A stretch of 64,000 bases of DNA from Peribacillus folii (GCF_030271255.1 NZ_JASJOM010000002.1:417857-481856), one strand, 5' to 3'; positions 18,155 through 28,523 are shown, counted from the stretch's first letter. Notes: generated by a model not told the origin, from the sequence alone. Made by a program: numbers and translations.

Positions 18155-19030
18155 CTATTGTTTTTTCCAGATAAGCTTCTTCGCCTCGGAGAACCTTCCC
18201 CCCGTTTGCGGCCAGTTTACAACGTCCCACCATTTATCCACATAGCTGGCGCGATCATTTTTATATTGAAGGTAATAGGCATGTTCCCACACATCAAGAA
18301 CAAGGATCGGAATCGTATCCCATTGTGTGAGGACCATATGCAGCTCCGATTGGAGGATTTCTAGCCGCCTTGCCCTTGGCGCCCAGACCAATATCGCCCA
18401 GCCGACACCTTCAACCTGTTTGGCCGCTTCACTAAAATGGCTTTTAAAAGCTTCAAAGCTGCCAAAATCCTTCTCTATTTGTTTAAGTAAGTCTCCCCTT
18501 GGCTGCCCGCCACCTCCTGGAATCATCTCTTCCCAAAATAAGGTATGAAGATAATGACCTGACCCATGAAAGGCTGCTTCCTTTTCCCAATGCTTCAGTA
18601 AGGCATAATCTTTCGTTTCCCTCGCTTTTTCCATCATCAGCTCCGCTTTATTCAATCCGTCAACATAGGATTGATGATGCTTATCATGATGCAGCCTCAT
18701 GATTTCCCTCGATATTGTCGGTTCTAATGCATCATAGGCATAAGGCAATGGCGGAAGTGTATGCTGCCCGATCGGGACGGACTGCCTGTCCTTGCTTCTG
18801 AACTCCAATTCAATTTGTTCTATTTCTGCATAAACCCGTGACATCTCTGCTTCAATCTCGACCATATCCTCATAATCCATTTCTTCCTCATCCAATTCCT
18901 TGGTCCACTGGGAAAGCCGTTCAATATTTGACAGTATTGGAGAATCGGTGATATCGATCTTTTCGAGGTATTGCATGATCTCATCGATCCAATCACTTAC
19001 CTCTTTGGCATACTCTCTTAATTCGGACAT
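18155..19030 (-). CDS. sodF: Fe/Mn superoxide dismutase, SodF type with N-terminal extension
   Basis: Dismutates superoxide. 291 residues: a charged, helical N-terminal extension of about 88 residues precedes a standard Fe/Mn-SOD domain. The metal ligands by alignment to E. coli SodA are His114, His162, Asp246 and His250 (contexts LHHDKHHQSYV, LHTLFW, LDVWEHAYY). B. subtilis SodF has the same extended architecture. It is a single gene with its own terminator, next to ahpC and ypuI. The metal cannot be decided from sequence by eye. Confidence 0.92.
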   Translation of the reverse strand: MSELREYAKEVSDWIDEIMQYLEKIDITDSPILSNIERLSQWTKELDEEEMDYEDMVEIEAEMSRVYAEIEQIELEFRSKDRQSVPIGQHTLPPLPYAYDALEPTISREIMRLHHDKHHQSYVDGLNKAELMMEKARETKDYALLKHWEKEAAFHGSGHYLHTLFWEEMIPGGGGQPRGDLLKQIEKDFGSFEAFKSHFSEAAKQVEGVGWAILVWAPRARRLEILQSELHMVLTQWDTIPILVLDVWEHAYYLQYKNDRASYVDKWWDVVNWPQTGGRFSEAKKLIWKKQ

Positions 19031-19113
19031 CTTTCAGCCTCCTTGTAGCCTTATTACACAATAAATCATCAACGTATTTTATGTTTCAATTAGGCGGAGA
19101 TTCCTTTTTACGA

Positions 19114-19151
19114 TAAAAAAACAGCAAGGCCTGTGTGCCTTGCTGCTTTTT
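19114..19151 (-). terminator. Terminator of ypuI
   Basis: CAGCAAGGC and GCCTTGCTG form a perfect stem, with A-run on + and so T-run on the minus strand. Confidence 0.85.
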
Positions 19152-19639
19152 CATCTTGACTGTAACATTTTCGTGCGGTAATCCGTTTCATAAAACTCCA
19201 GCTCTTCACGCATCGTTTGGAAACCGCTCTCTAAGGCCTTCAAAATCGACACGATGCTGTCGGGTACACTTTTATGGAATTTTATCGAGTTCTTTCCTGT
19301 ATACGCCGATCTGCTGTCCTCGAACCAACGATCTGATTTTGGGGAAAAGTATTCTTCGATACATTGATGATAGACTCTATAAAGCGTTATTTCAGCTGCA
19401 GCTTTATTGAAGTTTTCATTTTTAAGGACGATTTGACAAGCTTCCAAGCCCTCTTCACAACTGACAAGCATCCTTCTTAAACTGGAAAGGACCCCTTTAT
19501 AATACATTTCATCGCCGCTTTTTTCCGCTTGAAGCTTAGAATAGGTCGTCTCATTCATAAATTCTTCTAGCTGAGCCACTGTCACTTCTAAAAAGCTTTT
19601 TACATCCTCAAGCTGAGATTTTACCAATGTATTCCCCAA
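19151..19639 (-). CDS. ypuI: YpuI family protein (DUF3907)
   Basis: Conserved Bacillus protein of 162 residues, function unknown, mostly helical and soluble. The frame is open to an ATG at 19678, but a strong SD GAGGAGGG sits just before the TTG at 19639, giving a start LGNTLVKSQ (Met-initiated) that fits the family. It lies between dacB-side genes and scpB as in B. subtilis, though here separated from them by the oxidative-stress cassette on one side and an unknown gene on the other. Confidence 0.85.
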   Translation of the reverse strand: MGNTLVKSQLEDVKSFLEVTVAQLEEFMNETTYSKLQAEKSGDEMYYKGVLSSLRRMLVSCEEGLEACQIVLKNENFNKAAAEITLYRVYHQCIEEYFSPKSDRWFEDSRSAYTGKNSIKFHKSVPDSIVSILKALESGFQTMREELEFYETDYRTKMLQSR

Positions 19640-19661
19640 CCGTGAACCCTCCTCAAAATGT

Positions 19662-20072
19662 TTAAATATAATAGTCAATAGGTGTTTCTATATCATATGG
19701 TTTAGCTTGGTCAAGCGATATAAACACTTTCTCCAATTTTCGGAAATCGATATTTTCGAAATAACCAGCTAACTCTTTTTCTGAATTTATATACAAGCGT
19801 TTCCGATGCACCAAGCTTTGGTCTTTAAGAAGGCAGACCAGGGCAATGATATCGGCCATGCAAATCTCTCTCTTAGGGGTTTGGAATATGGGATTGGCAG
19901 GATAGGGCGTCCATTTCATGACCATCTCGTCGAAGTAACGAAGATAGAGCACATTCAATGACTTTTCTTCTTCATCCTTTATGTATTGTATAACGGATCG
20001 ATTAAAAAATTCCTCAGGCGAATTCGACTTTTCCTTTTCAAGCCCAAATCCATTGCATGCAACAATTCTCAC
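19662..20072 (-). CDS. Uncharacterised 136-residue protein between scpB and ypuI
   Basis: I do not recognise this gene. The product is soluble, with no signal peptide or membrane helix; aromatic and charged residues are spread evenly and no obvious catalytic motif appears. I start at the GTG at 20072 because GGGGGG stands seven bases before it; an ATG at 20093 is possible. It lies 22 bp upstream of ypuI, on the same strand, so the two are probably co-transcribed. B. subtilis has no gene here that I recall. Confidence 0.7.
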   Translation of the reverse strand: MRIVACNGFGLEKEKSNSPEEFFNRSVIQYIKDEEEKSLNVLYLRYFDEMVMKWTPYPANPIFQTPKREICMADIIALVCLLKDQSLVHRKRLYINSEKELAGYFENIDFRKLEKVFISLDQAKPYDIETPIDYYI

Positions 20073-20127
20073 CTGCAATCCCCCCGCATTCATTTTTTTC
20101 TATATTATCACAATTCAAAGACAAATG

Positions 20128-20709
20128 TTATTCAATTGTTTCTTGAAATTTTTCAAAAAACAAATCCGCTTCCCCATTTTCAAAGCCTTCTTCGGATTGA
20201 TCCGCAAGAGGCGGCAGCTCATCTATGGAATTGAGGCCGAAGTAATCCAAAAACTCCTTTGTCGTTCCATACAAATAAGCCCTGCCCGATCCTTCTGCAC
20301 GGCCGACCTCTTTAATCAAGACTTTCGTGACGAGCGTATGGATTGGACGTTCGGTTTTGACACCGCGAATTTCATCGATTTCCGCCCTTGTAATCGGCTG
20401 CTTATAGGCAATGATTGCGAGTGTTTCCAACGCGGCCTGCGATAAACCTTGACTGCTTGATGTTTCAACAAGTTTTTTCAAATAATCCGAGTGTTCCTTT
20501 TTGGTCGTCATTTGATATACACCTGCTATTTCAATGACCTGGATCCCGCGTACATCCGCTGTATATTCTTCCTTCAACCCTTCAACAATATCGGTTGCTT
20601 GGTATTCCGTTATATCAAGGACAGAAGCAATCTGTTTGACGGAGAGCCCTTCATCTCCTGCTGCAAACAGCAATGCTTCAAGAATCCCTTTCCATTTAAT
20701 AACTTCCAA
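20128..20709 (-). CDS. scpB: Segregation and condensation protein B ScpB
   Basis: Winged-helix subunit of the SMC-ScpAB condensin that organises the chromosome near the origin. 193 residues with two winged-helix domains (ILEALLFAAGDEGLSVKQIASVLDI and QAALETLAIIAYKQPITRAEIDEIRG). Its start overlaps the end of scpA by 14 bp. Confidence 0.96.
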   Translation of the reverse strand: MEVIKWKGILEALLFAAGDEGLSVKQIASVLDITEYQATDIVEGLKEEYTADVRGIQVIEIAGVYQMTTKKEHSDYLKKLVETSSSQGLSQAALETLAIIAYKQPITRAEIDEIRGVKTERPIHTLVTKVLIKEVGRAEGSGRAYLYGTTKEFLDYFGLNSIDELPPLADQSEEGFENGEADLFFEKFQETIE

Positions 20710-21463
20710 CTGTCTCTACACCTTCCTTAGCTCCAATCATGATTTCGGAAAAATTATCTTCCTGTTCAACGATAATTTCATTTAGCTTCATCAATTCCAG
20801 CACTGCCATAAAGGTGATGACGATATGTTCTTTAACCGGAACGGCGAACAATTCGAAAAAGCTCTTCTTCCCTTTGATCGTTTGCAGCTCCAGCATGATT
20901 TCATCCATTCGCTTTTCTATCGATATCTCTTGTTTCGTCACTTTCGTATAAAGCGGTTTTTGTATCTTTTGCCGCCGGAGCAGTTTTTGCAGGGCTCCCA
21001 GCATATCATATAAACTGATATTCAATTCCTGCTTATCGCTCTCCGCCTCCTTGGCATACACCGATAAATCACTTGGAGGTTTCGTGAACATCAAGCTGCG
21101 TTCTTCTTCCAGCTCCTTAAATTCTTCAGCAGCATTTTTATACTTTTTATATTCTAATAGTTTTTCCACAAGCTCATCCCGTGGATCTTCTTCAAATAGT
21201 TCCCCATCTTCATCGATCAGTTGTTCATCTTCATGCTTTGGCAGCAGCATTTTGCTCTTGATGGCAAGCAGCGTTGCAGCCATTACCAAATATTCGCTGG
21301 CGACATCCAATTCAAGGTGCTGCATCGTATGGATGTAGCCCAGGTATTGATCTGTAATATCTGCCATCGGAATATCGTAGATGTCTATTTCCAGGCGATT
21401 AATCAAATGCAGGAGTAAATCCATCGGACCTTCGAACGCATCAATTTTTATATTATAACCCAT
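20696..21463 (-). CDS. scpA: Segregation and condensation protein A ScpA
   Basis: Kleisin subunit of the SMC condensin complex, 255 residues. The N-terminus FEGPMDLLLHLINRLEIDIYDIPMADITDQYL is diagnostic for ScpA, and the C-terminal winged helix that binds the Smc head is present. It is the first gene of the scpA-scpB operon. Confidence 0.97.
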   Translation of the reverse strand: MGYNIKIDAFEGPMDLLLHLINRLEIDIYDIPMADITDQYLGYIHTMQHLELDVASEYLVMAATLLAIKSKMLLPKHEDEQLIDEDGELFEEDPRDELVEKLLEYKKYKNAAEEFKELEEERSLMFTKPPSDLSVYAKEAESDKQELNISLYDMLGALQKLLRRQKIQKPLYTKVTKQEISIEKRMDEIMLELQTIKGKKSFFELFAVPVKEHIVITFMAVLELMKLNEIIVEQEDNFSEIMIGAKEGVETVGSY

Positions 21464-21680
21464 TAAATTACCCCATTTAAATCTGATTGGCCTAGATCAG
21501 GCCTATTTCTTTTACTATTCAAGTATAGTGGATTGCCTGCCTTTATCCAATAATAATAATTGGCACTCCGAAAGTTCTTGAGCGGATTCGAAACAATTGG
21601 GTCTATGCCCAATCACTTTTTTAAAACCAACATAACCTAGAAATGTAAGAATAGCAGAACACAAAGGAGGTACTCACATT

Positions 21681-21773
21681 ATGGGTGCAGGTGGTTTCGG
21701 AAACGGCGGCGGATTCGCGTTTATAGTAGTATTGTTCATTTTGTTAGTAATCGTCGGTGCTTCTTGGTGTTAA
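21681..21773 (+). CDS. YjcZ-family small spore protein
   Basis: 30-residue peptide: a Gly/Phe/Asn-rich head (MGAGGFGNGGGF) followed by one hydrophobic helix AFIVVLFILLVIVGASWC. This pattern is the signature of the YjcZ-type sporulation peptides, which are numerous in Bacillus and usually made late in the mother cell. It has a perfect SD AAAGGAGG and its own terminator. The last residues are WC instead of the usual WY. Confidence 0.88.
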   Translation: MGAGGFGNGGGFAFIVVLFILLVIVGASWC

Positions 21774-21788
21774 TGGAAGGCTGATGAA

Positions 21789-21822
21789 ACAAGCTGATTG
21801 CTTAGCAATCGGCTTTCTTTAT
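21789..21822 (+). terminator. Terminator of the YjcZ-type gene
   Basis: AGCTGATTGCT and AGCAATCGGCT form a stem followed by TTTCTTTATTTT. Confidence 0.75.
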
Positions 21823-21932
21823 TTTCCAAGAAAAAATTCTATGCTACACTTAAACGGATAGACCGATATAATTGTGATTTGACACTGGCATCTTGTCCTT
21901 AGGTGATTCAACAATTAAAAGGGGGGCTCCTA

Positions 21933-22469
21933 ATGAATTATGCGGAAGACTACCTTTCTTTCCTCGTCCATTTCCACGGGTCAAGGGATTATTTCGAATG
22001 CCATGAAATTCTCGAGGAATATTGGAAGGAAACCGCCCCAAAGGAGCGTGACTCCCATTGGGTCGGCCTCATCCAGATAGCCGTCGCCCTCTACCATGAT
22101 CGAAGGGGCAATAAAAAAGGGGCTGCACGGACACTGGCAAAGGCGAGTGCAAATCTTCATGCTAAAAAGCCCGAACTTCACAAGCTTGGACTTGATTCCG
22201 AAAAGCTGTTGAAGATGCTCGGCGATGTCCATGAACGAATGCTATCCGGAAGCCCATATGCAAGCATCAACCTTCCGATTGCAGATCTTCGGTTAATCGA
22301 GATCTGTCGGTCACGATGCTTGCAGGAAGGATACATATGGTGCAGGAAAAGCGACATGAGCAATGCAGCTTTAATTGATAAGCATCTAATGCGGGATCGA
22401 TCTGACGTCATTTCTGAGAGGGCCCGGCAATTATCCCTGCGACAAACAAGAATGGAGGACCGCCCTTAA
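21933..22469 (+). CDS. ypuF: DUF309 family protein YpuF
   Basis: 178-residue cytoplasmic protein. The DUF309 core is visible near the N-terminus: FHGSRDYFECHEILEEYWK with HExxE-like residues, then HWVGLIQIAVALYHDRRGN. Function unknown. The ATG at 21933 follows AGGGGGG and gives the family start; the frame reaches 21903 without an SD. Same position as ypuF in the B. subtilis rib-scp region. Confidence 0.88.
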   Translation: MNYAEDYLSFLVHFHGSRDYFECHEILEEYWKETAPKERDSHWVGLIQIAVALYHDRRGNKKGAARTLAKASANLHAKKPELHKLGLDSEKLLKMLGDVHERMLSGSPYASINLPIADLRLIEICRSRCLQEGYIWCRKSDMSNAALIDKHLMRDRSDVISERARQLSLRQTRMEDRP

Positions 22470-22488
22470 AGGCGGCCCTCCATTCTCA
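22450..22488. terminator. Hairpin between ypuF and ribT
   Basis: AATGGAGG...CCTCCATT with an inner CCGCC/GGCGG pairing, between the convergent ypuF and ribT and overlapping the end of ypuF. No clear T-run, so a weak call. Confidence 0.55.
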
Positions 22489-22497
22489 CTTTCCCAT

Positions 22498-23394
<897 letters not shown>

Positions 23395-24264
23395 ATGAAA
23401 AAAATGAATAAATGGGTCATTTTAACCATATTATTATGTCTATTATTGCCATATAAGGCTTTTGCAGATGCGGCTGTTGGTGAAATGATCGTCACTCTTG
23501 GAGAGAATTTGTCAAAAGAACAGAAGAATATGATATTGTCCGAAATGAAAGCCCCCGATGATGTAGAGGTCCTGACGGTCACGAACGCGGAGGAACATGA
23601 ATATCTAGGAGATTATATTGCCAGCCGGCTAATCGGAACAAAGGCAATTTCATCTTCAGCGATTACATTGGAGGAAAAAGGCACTGGCCTTAAGCTCGAA
23701 TCCAAAAACATTAACTGGGTCACCGATGAAATGTACATCAATGCCCTGGCGACAGCCGGAGTGAAAGATGCTAGTGTATATGTCACTGCGCCTATCCCCG
23801 TTTCCGGGACAGCTGCTCTGACAGGTGTCATCAAGGCCTATGAGCTTTCTTCCGATAAGAAAATTCCGGAAGACGTAAAACAGGCCGCCAATGAAGAAAT
23901 GGTAAAAACGGCGAAATTGGGGGATGAAATCGGTACGGAGGAAGCATCCGCTTTGGTAACGAAAATTAAAGAGAATATGGCTGAAAACCCGCCAGCCAAT
24001 ACTGAAGAAGTGCGCAACGTGGTAGAATCCTCGGCGAAGGAACTTGGGATTTCCTTGAATGATGCCCAAGTACAAAGTCTTATCGACCTCTTCAATAAGC
24101 TGAAAGAACTGAATATTGATTGGAATGCGGTCGGGGATCAGCTTACTGCAGCAAAAGATAAGCTATCCAATTTCCTCGAATCCGAAGAAGGCCAATCATT
24201 TTTAGATAAGCTGAAAGAAGTATTCAGCAGTTTAATAGATGCCATCAAATCATTCTTCAACTAA
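23395..24264 (+). CDS. ypuA: Secreted DUF1002 protein YpuA
   Basis: 289-residue exported protein of unknown function. A signal peptide covers about 1-24 (hydrophobic LTILLCLLLPYKAFA, cleavage after AFA). The DUF1002 core includes IASRLIGTKAISSSAITL, and the C-terminus is amphipathic and helical. I take the second ATG (23395), six bases after GGAGG. Near ribT and lysA as in B. subtilis. Confidence 0.88.
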   Translation: MKKMNKWVILTILLCLLLPYKAFADAAVGEMIVTLGENLSKEQKNMILSEMKAPDDVEVLTVTNAEEHEYLGDYIASRLIGTKAISSSAITLEEKGTGLKLESKNINWVTDEMYINALATAGVKDASVYVTAPIPVSGTAALTGVIKAYELSSDKKIPEDVKQAANEEMVKTAKLGDEIGTEEASALVTKIKENMAENPPANTEEVRNVVESSAKELGISLNDAQVQSLIDLFNKLKELNIDWNAVGDQLTAAKDKLSNFLESEEGQSFLDKLKEVFSSLIDAIKSFFN

Positions 24265-24272
24265 ACATGAGC

Positions 24273-24314
24273 AAAAAAGGCTTCGGAATGGTCTCCATTC
24301 CGAAGCTTTTTTTC
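24273..24314 (+). terminator. Terminator of ypuA
   Basis: AAGGCTTCGGAATGG and CCATTCCGAAGCTT form a long stem followed by seven T; a preceding A-run makes it possibly bidirectional. Confidence 0.88.
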
Positions 24315-24322
24315 ATTTAAAC

Positions 24323-24374
24323 GAAAAAACAGCAGGGAATCCTGATTATGATCATCAAGTTTCCCTACTGTTTG
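24323..24374 (-). terminator. Terminator of lysA
   Basis: On the minus strand CAGTAGGGAA...TTCCCTGCTG followed by six T, with one mismatch in the stem. Confidence 0.7.
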
Positions 24375-24398
24375 AAAGGTTCCCGTCAACCAGCTTTT

Positions 24399-25727
24399 TT
24401 ATTCTTTGTTCGTGACAGCCGCTTCTTGAAGGGCCAAGTCCAAATGAATAAGATCGTCGAATGTTTCACGTTTGATGACAAGGCGGGCTTCGCCATTTTC
24501 GACAAAGACGACAGCCGGTCTTGGGATCCGATTGTAATTATTGGCCATCGAATAACCATACGCCCCTGTACAAAAGACTGCAAGCACATCTCCGCGTCCG
24601 GCTTTTGGCAAAGGTAAATCCCAAATCAGCATATCACCGCTTTCACAGCATTTACCAGCGATCGACACCGTTTCTTCTACAGGATCAAGCGGCCTGTTTG
24701 CCAAAATGGCATCATACTTGGCTTCATATAGCGCGGGACGTATGTTGTCACTCATGCCGCCATCAACCGCAATATACTTACGGACATTTGGCACTTGCTT
24801 TTCCGAACCTACTTTATATAAAGTCACACCGGCATCTCCGACCAATGACCGGCCAGGTTCGATCCAGATTTCAGGCATTTGCAGATTTGTATCGGAAATC
24901 AAATTCTGTACTTCCCTAACAATTTCTTCCACATATTGGGAAGCAGGAAGCGGGTCATCCTCTTGCGTATAGCGAATACCGAAGCCACCGCCAAGATTCA
25001 AGACCTTTGGCTGGTATCCTATCGATCCATGCCAGCTATCCAGCTTGCCAATGATTTTTTGTGCAGCAAGCAGGAAGCCTGTCGTTTGAAAGATTTGCGA
25101 ACCAATATGGCAGTGCAGCCCCAGGACCTCCAGCCATTCGCTCTGCAGCGCTTGCCTTAGGGCGTCTTCCGCCTGGCCATTGATGAGATCGAAACCAAAT
25201 TTGGAATCCTCCTGCCCCGTCAAGATATAATCATGCGTATGGGCTTCAATTCCCGGTGTAACACGAAGAAGGATTTTCACCTTTTGTTCACGGTTTGTAC
25301 AAATCTCTTCCAACAGTGTCAACTCTGAAAAATTATCGACTACTATACAGCCAATTGTGTAATCCAAAGCCATATGTAGCTCTTCTTCACTTTTGTTGTT
25401 TCCATGGAAATGGATGCGTTCAGTCGGGAAATCCGCCTTGATGGCCGTATATAATTCCCCTGCCGAGACGACATCGAGGGAGAGTCCCTCCTGGTCAGCC
25501 AATTGAATCATGGCAATCGAAGAGAAGGCTTTACTTGCGTAAGCGACTTGCGCCGGGATCCCCATTTCTTCGAATGTCCTTTTGAATCCCCTTGCCCTCT
25601 CACGTATTAGCTCCACATCATAAACATATAATGGAGTCCCGAATTGCTCGATCAGCTCGATCGTATCAACGCCGCCAATCTCCAGATGCCCCCGCTCATT
25701 GACACCGCTGGTTCCGTACAAATGCAT
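24399..25727 (-). CDS. lysA: Diaminopimelate decarboxylase LysA
   Basis: PLP enzyme that decarboxylates meso-diaminopimelate to lysine, the last step of lysine biosynthesis. 442 residues, fold type III. The PLP lysine is Lys66 (YASKAF). Other family motifs are HCHIGSQ, the phosphate loop LGGGFGIRY, the CESGD loop and GAYGYSM at the C-terminus. The SD is AGGTGAGG. It follows the spoVA operon, as in B. subtilis. Confidence 0.97.
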   Translation of the reverse strand: MHLYGTSGVNERGHLEIGGVDTIELIEQFGTPLYVYDVELIRERARGFKRTFEEMGIPAQVAYASKAFSSIAMIQLADQEGLSLDVVSAGELYTAIKADFPTERIHFHGNNKSEEELHMALDYTIGCIVVDNFSELTLLEEICTNREQKVKILLRVTPGIEAHTHDYILTGQEDSKFGFDLINGQAEDALRQALQSEWLEVLGLHCHIGSQIFQTTGFLLAAQKIIGKLDSWHGSIGYQPKVLNLGGGFGIRYTQEDDPLPASQYVEEIVREVQNLISDTNLQMPEIWIEPGRSLVGDAGVTLYKVGSEKQVPNVRKYIAVDGGMSDNIRPALYEAKYDAILANRPLDPVEETVSIAGKCCESGDMLIWDLPLPKAGRGDVLAVFCTGAYGYSMANNYNRIPRPAVVFVENGEARLVIKRETFDDLIHLDLALQEAAVTNKE

Positions 25728-26016
25728 GATAGCCTCACCTTCCTGACTTAGAAACTAAAGATTAATAAGAAATGAGGCAGCCTCTACTAAAGAACCCCTT
25801 ATATACATGTTGGGTCCTTCATATCGACAAGCCTCACTTGAATCAATCGATCATCCCATTTAAGTATTGTTATCTATGACTGCTCAGTAGTTCGAAGGGA
25901 AAGCCAGATTGGTTTAACGTCAAAGAGTCATGAAGGCTCTATCTGTCTGTGAAACCTAACTTTACCGCTTTATCCGAATAAAATTAAATTACCACAACTT
26001 TTCGACAACATCAACC
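25728..26016. other. lysA-spoVAF intergenic region with potential structure
   Basis: About 290 bp upstream of lysA. GTGAGGC (minus strand) can pair with GCCTCAT, enclosing a smaller GGACCC/GGGTTC stem. I compared it with the lysine riboswitch core and do not find the conserved blocks. No gene seen. Confidence 0.45.
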
Positions 26017-27504
26017 TTAAGGTTTTCTTGGCTGCCTATATTTATCCTGGGGATGCACAATACTTGGACGCTCCACTGATCCTGGAAAAGGTCTTCTCAA
26101 TATTATATGTGACAGAGCCTTCGGTTGAAATGGGAGAAGCGGCCATAAATACGGTGTATTTAAAGCTTTTATTCCAGCCAATAAAACAATGTAAAGAGTG
26201 ATGCCAATGACTAGGCCAGGCACTTTAAATAAAGCGACCAACACCAGCAGGATCATTCGGGATATCTTATTGGCCACACCGAGTTCCAGGCTCGGGGTGA
26301 CGAAGGTGCCGATGGTGGCCACGGAAGCATAGAGGACCACTTCTGGGACAAATAAACCGACGTCTATCGCTATTTGCCCGATGAGAACTGCCGCAACCAA
26401 GCCCATTGCCGTCGAAAGCGGCGTCGGGGTATGGACGGCTGCCATCCTCAGGAACTCGATCCCGATATCGGAAATGAAGATCTGGACCACGATTGGAATA
26501 TGCGTTTTTTCATTCGGCCCGATAAACTCGAATTTATCCGGCAAAAGCGACGGTTCCAAACAAAACAACAACCAAATCGGCAGCAAATATACCGAAACGA
26601 AAATTCCCAAAAAACGTGTCCAGCGCACAAGCGTCCCCACTGCGGGTGCCTGTCGATACTCCTCAGCATGCTGCATATGATGGAAAAGAGTCGCGGGGGT
26701 AATGATGACACTCGGGGAGGTGTCCACATAAATTAGAACATGCCCCTCAAGTAAATGTGTTGCCGCAACATCGGCACGTTCGGTGTACCTAATGAGCGGG
26801 TAAGGATTATATCCTTGCTTGACGATGAACTCTTCAATCGTTTTATCGGACATCGTTAACCCATCCACATCAATGCTTTCCAATTCCTTACGGACGATAT
26901 CAATCAAATCGGGGTCAGCAATTCCTTTAATGTATCCAATTGAAATATCCGTTTTGGAGCGTTCGCCAACGTGAAGCATTTCGAAACGTAATCGTTCATC
27001 CCGGATTCTTCGTCTTGTTATTGCCGTATTCACGATGATGTTTTCGACAAAACCATCCCGTGAACCACGAACGACTTTCTCGGTATCTGGTTCTTCAGGC
27101 TGTCTTCCTGGATAACTCCTGACATCCACGACCAATCCTATTGGTTTACCATCGACAACGATGACGATCAAACCGGATAATACTTGATCGACAAGTTCAT
27201 CCATCGTACTTATTTCTTCAACGGATTGGTGAACGAGCAACCCTTTGACTTCATCAAAAATCTTTGTAGTCATGATTTCCGTGTTTTTATTATGGATCAG
27301 CGAGTCAAGAATTTCTATGATGTACTCCGAATCCGTCAGTCCGTTAATATAGTAAAGATGTACATCTTTTCTTAATACTTTTATCCTTCTTACGCCTAAG
27401 TCAAAGCTGACGCCTAGACCTACTTTTTCTTCCATGAATGCGTCCACTTCCGTTACCTTATTCGGAATCGGCTTCATGTTTTGCGGTTTTTCTGAAGACA
27501 TCAT
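26017..27504 (-). CDS. spoVAF: Stage V sporulation protein SpoVAF
   Basis: 495-residue GerA-family membrane protein of the inner spore membrane. It modulates germination together with the SpoVA channel. A long N-terminal hydrophilic domain ([19 protein letters not shown]) precedes five or so C-terminal membrane helices from about 310 on. The ATG at 27504 follows GGAAAGGAGTGG; the open frame to 27702 is spoVAEa sequence in another frame. It overlaps spoVAEa by 47 bp. Confidence 0.94.
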   Translation of the reverse strand: MMSSEKPQNMKPIPNKVTEVDAFMEEKVGLGVSFDLGVRRIKVLRKDVHLYYINGLTDSEYIIEILDSLIHNKNTEIMTTKIFDEVKGLLVHQSVEEISTMDELVDQVLSGLIVIVVDGKPIGLVVDVRSYPGRQPEEPDTEKVVRGSRDGFVENIIVNTAITRRRIRDERLRFEMLHVGERSKTDISIGYIKGIADPDLIDIVRKELESIDVDGLTMSDKTIEEFIVKQGYNPYPLIRYTERADVAATHLLEGHVLIYVDTSPSVIITPATLFHHMQHAEEYRQAPAVGTLVRWTRFLGIFVSVYLLPIWLLFCLEPSLLPDKFEFIGPNEKTHIPIVVQIFISDIGIEFLRMAAVHTPTPLSTAMGLVAAVLIGQIAIDVGLFVPEVVLYASVATIGTFVTPSLELGVANKISRMILLVLVALFKVPGLVIGITLYIVLLAGIKALNTPYLWPLLPFQPKALSHIILRRPFPGSVERPSIVHPQDKYRQPRKP

Positions 27505-28063
27505 GACCACTCCTTTCCAATATGATTTCCACCGCCAGCTTCGTGATCGGTGCACCCCTTTTACAGTCATCCTGGTGGGACATTTTACCGATATCCCCGA
27601 TCCCCACAACGATCGGAACTTGCAAGCCATCGATGCAATACACCGTATCTCCTGTAATCCTTCCCAGCTCGAGTTCCTCGGCACCGAACTTATCGACGCC
27701 ATTCGGTGTCAAATTACCGTCACGGTCGATACAGACATCGACCTTGGTCCATTCTTCCCTTCTAGTCTTTGAAGCGACCGCTATCACTCCAAGGACATTT
27801 ATATCAGGATGCCCTGCAACCACCTTCATCGCCTGTTCACCAGATCCTTCCCCGATAAAGCCGCTATCATCAAACATGACCAATACCGGATCGTACTTCG
27901 CCTTTTTTATCAATCCAACTAGCTCCAAGCCCGTATATCGTGATGGATTTCCTTGGGACATGGAGATACATCGCCCGCCGATTTCCTTTGCTACACATTC
28001 CACAGCCCGTTTTGCATATTCATCTCCATCCGTAATCAATATCACATTTCGTTTGGTCACCAT
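27458..28063 (-). CDS. spoVAEA: Stage V sporulation protein SpoVAEa
   Basis: Soluble 201-residue protein of the spoVA operon, accessory to dipicolinate channel function and germination. The start [21 protein letters not shown] is typical; Asp-rich motifs ([19 protein letters not shown]) are conserved. I use the ATG at 28063 behind AAAGGTAGG. It directly follows spoVAB with a 37-bp gap, so AC, AD and AEb are absent between them. Confidence 0.92.
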   Translation of the reverse strand: MVTKRNVILITDGDEYAKRAVECVAKEIGGRCISMSQGNPSRYTGLELVGLIKKAKYDPVLVMFDDSGFIGEGSGEQAMKVVAGHPDINVLGVIAVASKTRREEWTKVDVCIDRDGNLTPNGVDKFGAEELELGRITGDTVYCIDGLQVPIVVGIGDIGKMSHQDDCKRGAPITKLAVEIILERSGHDVFRKTAKHEADSE

Positions 28064-28100
28064 CTGGGGCCTACCTTTCATCAGGAATAGTTATCTAAAA

Positions 28101-28523
28101 TTACATATCGACAAAATAAATCCATTGAAATAACGACCCGGCGATTTTCCCCAATACGAGTGCCATTAACAGATAAATGATTTTTTCTTGGATGCCGATT
28201 CGCTTTGACAAAACGGGGAAAACGTTAAGTACCTCGGTTAAGGCGGCTGCGAGCATCCCATTAAAGATCCCGTCAGCCAGGCCAATCGGAATCAATAACA
28301 CTTGCGGAAGGAAAAACTCCGTTTCTTGAAGACCGAACCATGTTCCTGCGACAACACCGGCGATGATGGCTCCTTCGTAGTAATGGATCATTTTCATTGT
28401 TTTTGTCAGCTGAGTCAGTCTCGGAATCACACCAAGTACAGTTAAAAACGCTACAAAACCTGCACCTGTGGCAAAACCACCGGCTAAACCGGCAAAAATC
28501 CCAAAGATGATTCTACCTGTCAT
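28101..28523 (-). CDS. spoVAB: Stage V sporulation protein SpoVAB
   Basis: Small membrane protein of 140 residues with about four hydrophobic helices. The conserved block GFVAFLTVLGVIPRLTQLTKT identifies it. I prefer the ATG at 28523, which gives the family length and an 11-bp overlap with spoVAA; an upstream ATG at 28553 has no SD, and GGAG at about 28539 is a little far, so the start is uncertain. It is part of the forespore-expressed spoVA operon. Confidence 0.88.
   Translation of the reverse strand: MTGRIIFGIFAGLAGGFATGAGFVAFLTVLGVIPRLTQLTKTMKMIHYYEGAIIAGVVAGTWFGLQETEFFLPQVLLIPIGLADGIFNGMLAAALTEVLNVFPVLSKRIGIQEKIIYLLMALVLGKIAGSLFQWIYFVDM

Noticed and set aside
25728..25960. Possible lysine riboswitch upstream of lysA
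   Set aside because: A short GTAGAGGC-like block is present but the other conserved L-box blocks are missing and the distance to the start codon is too short.
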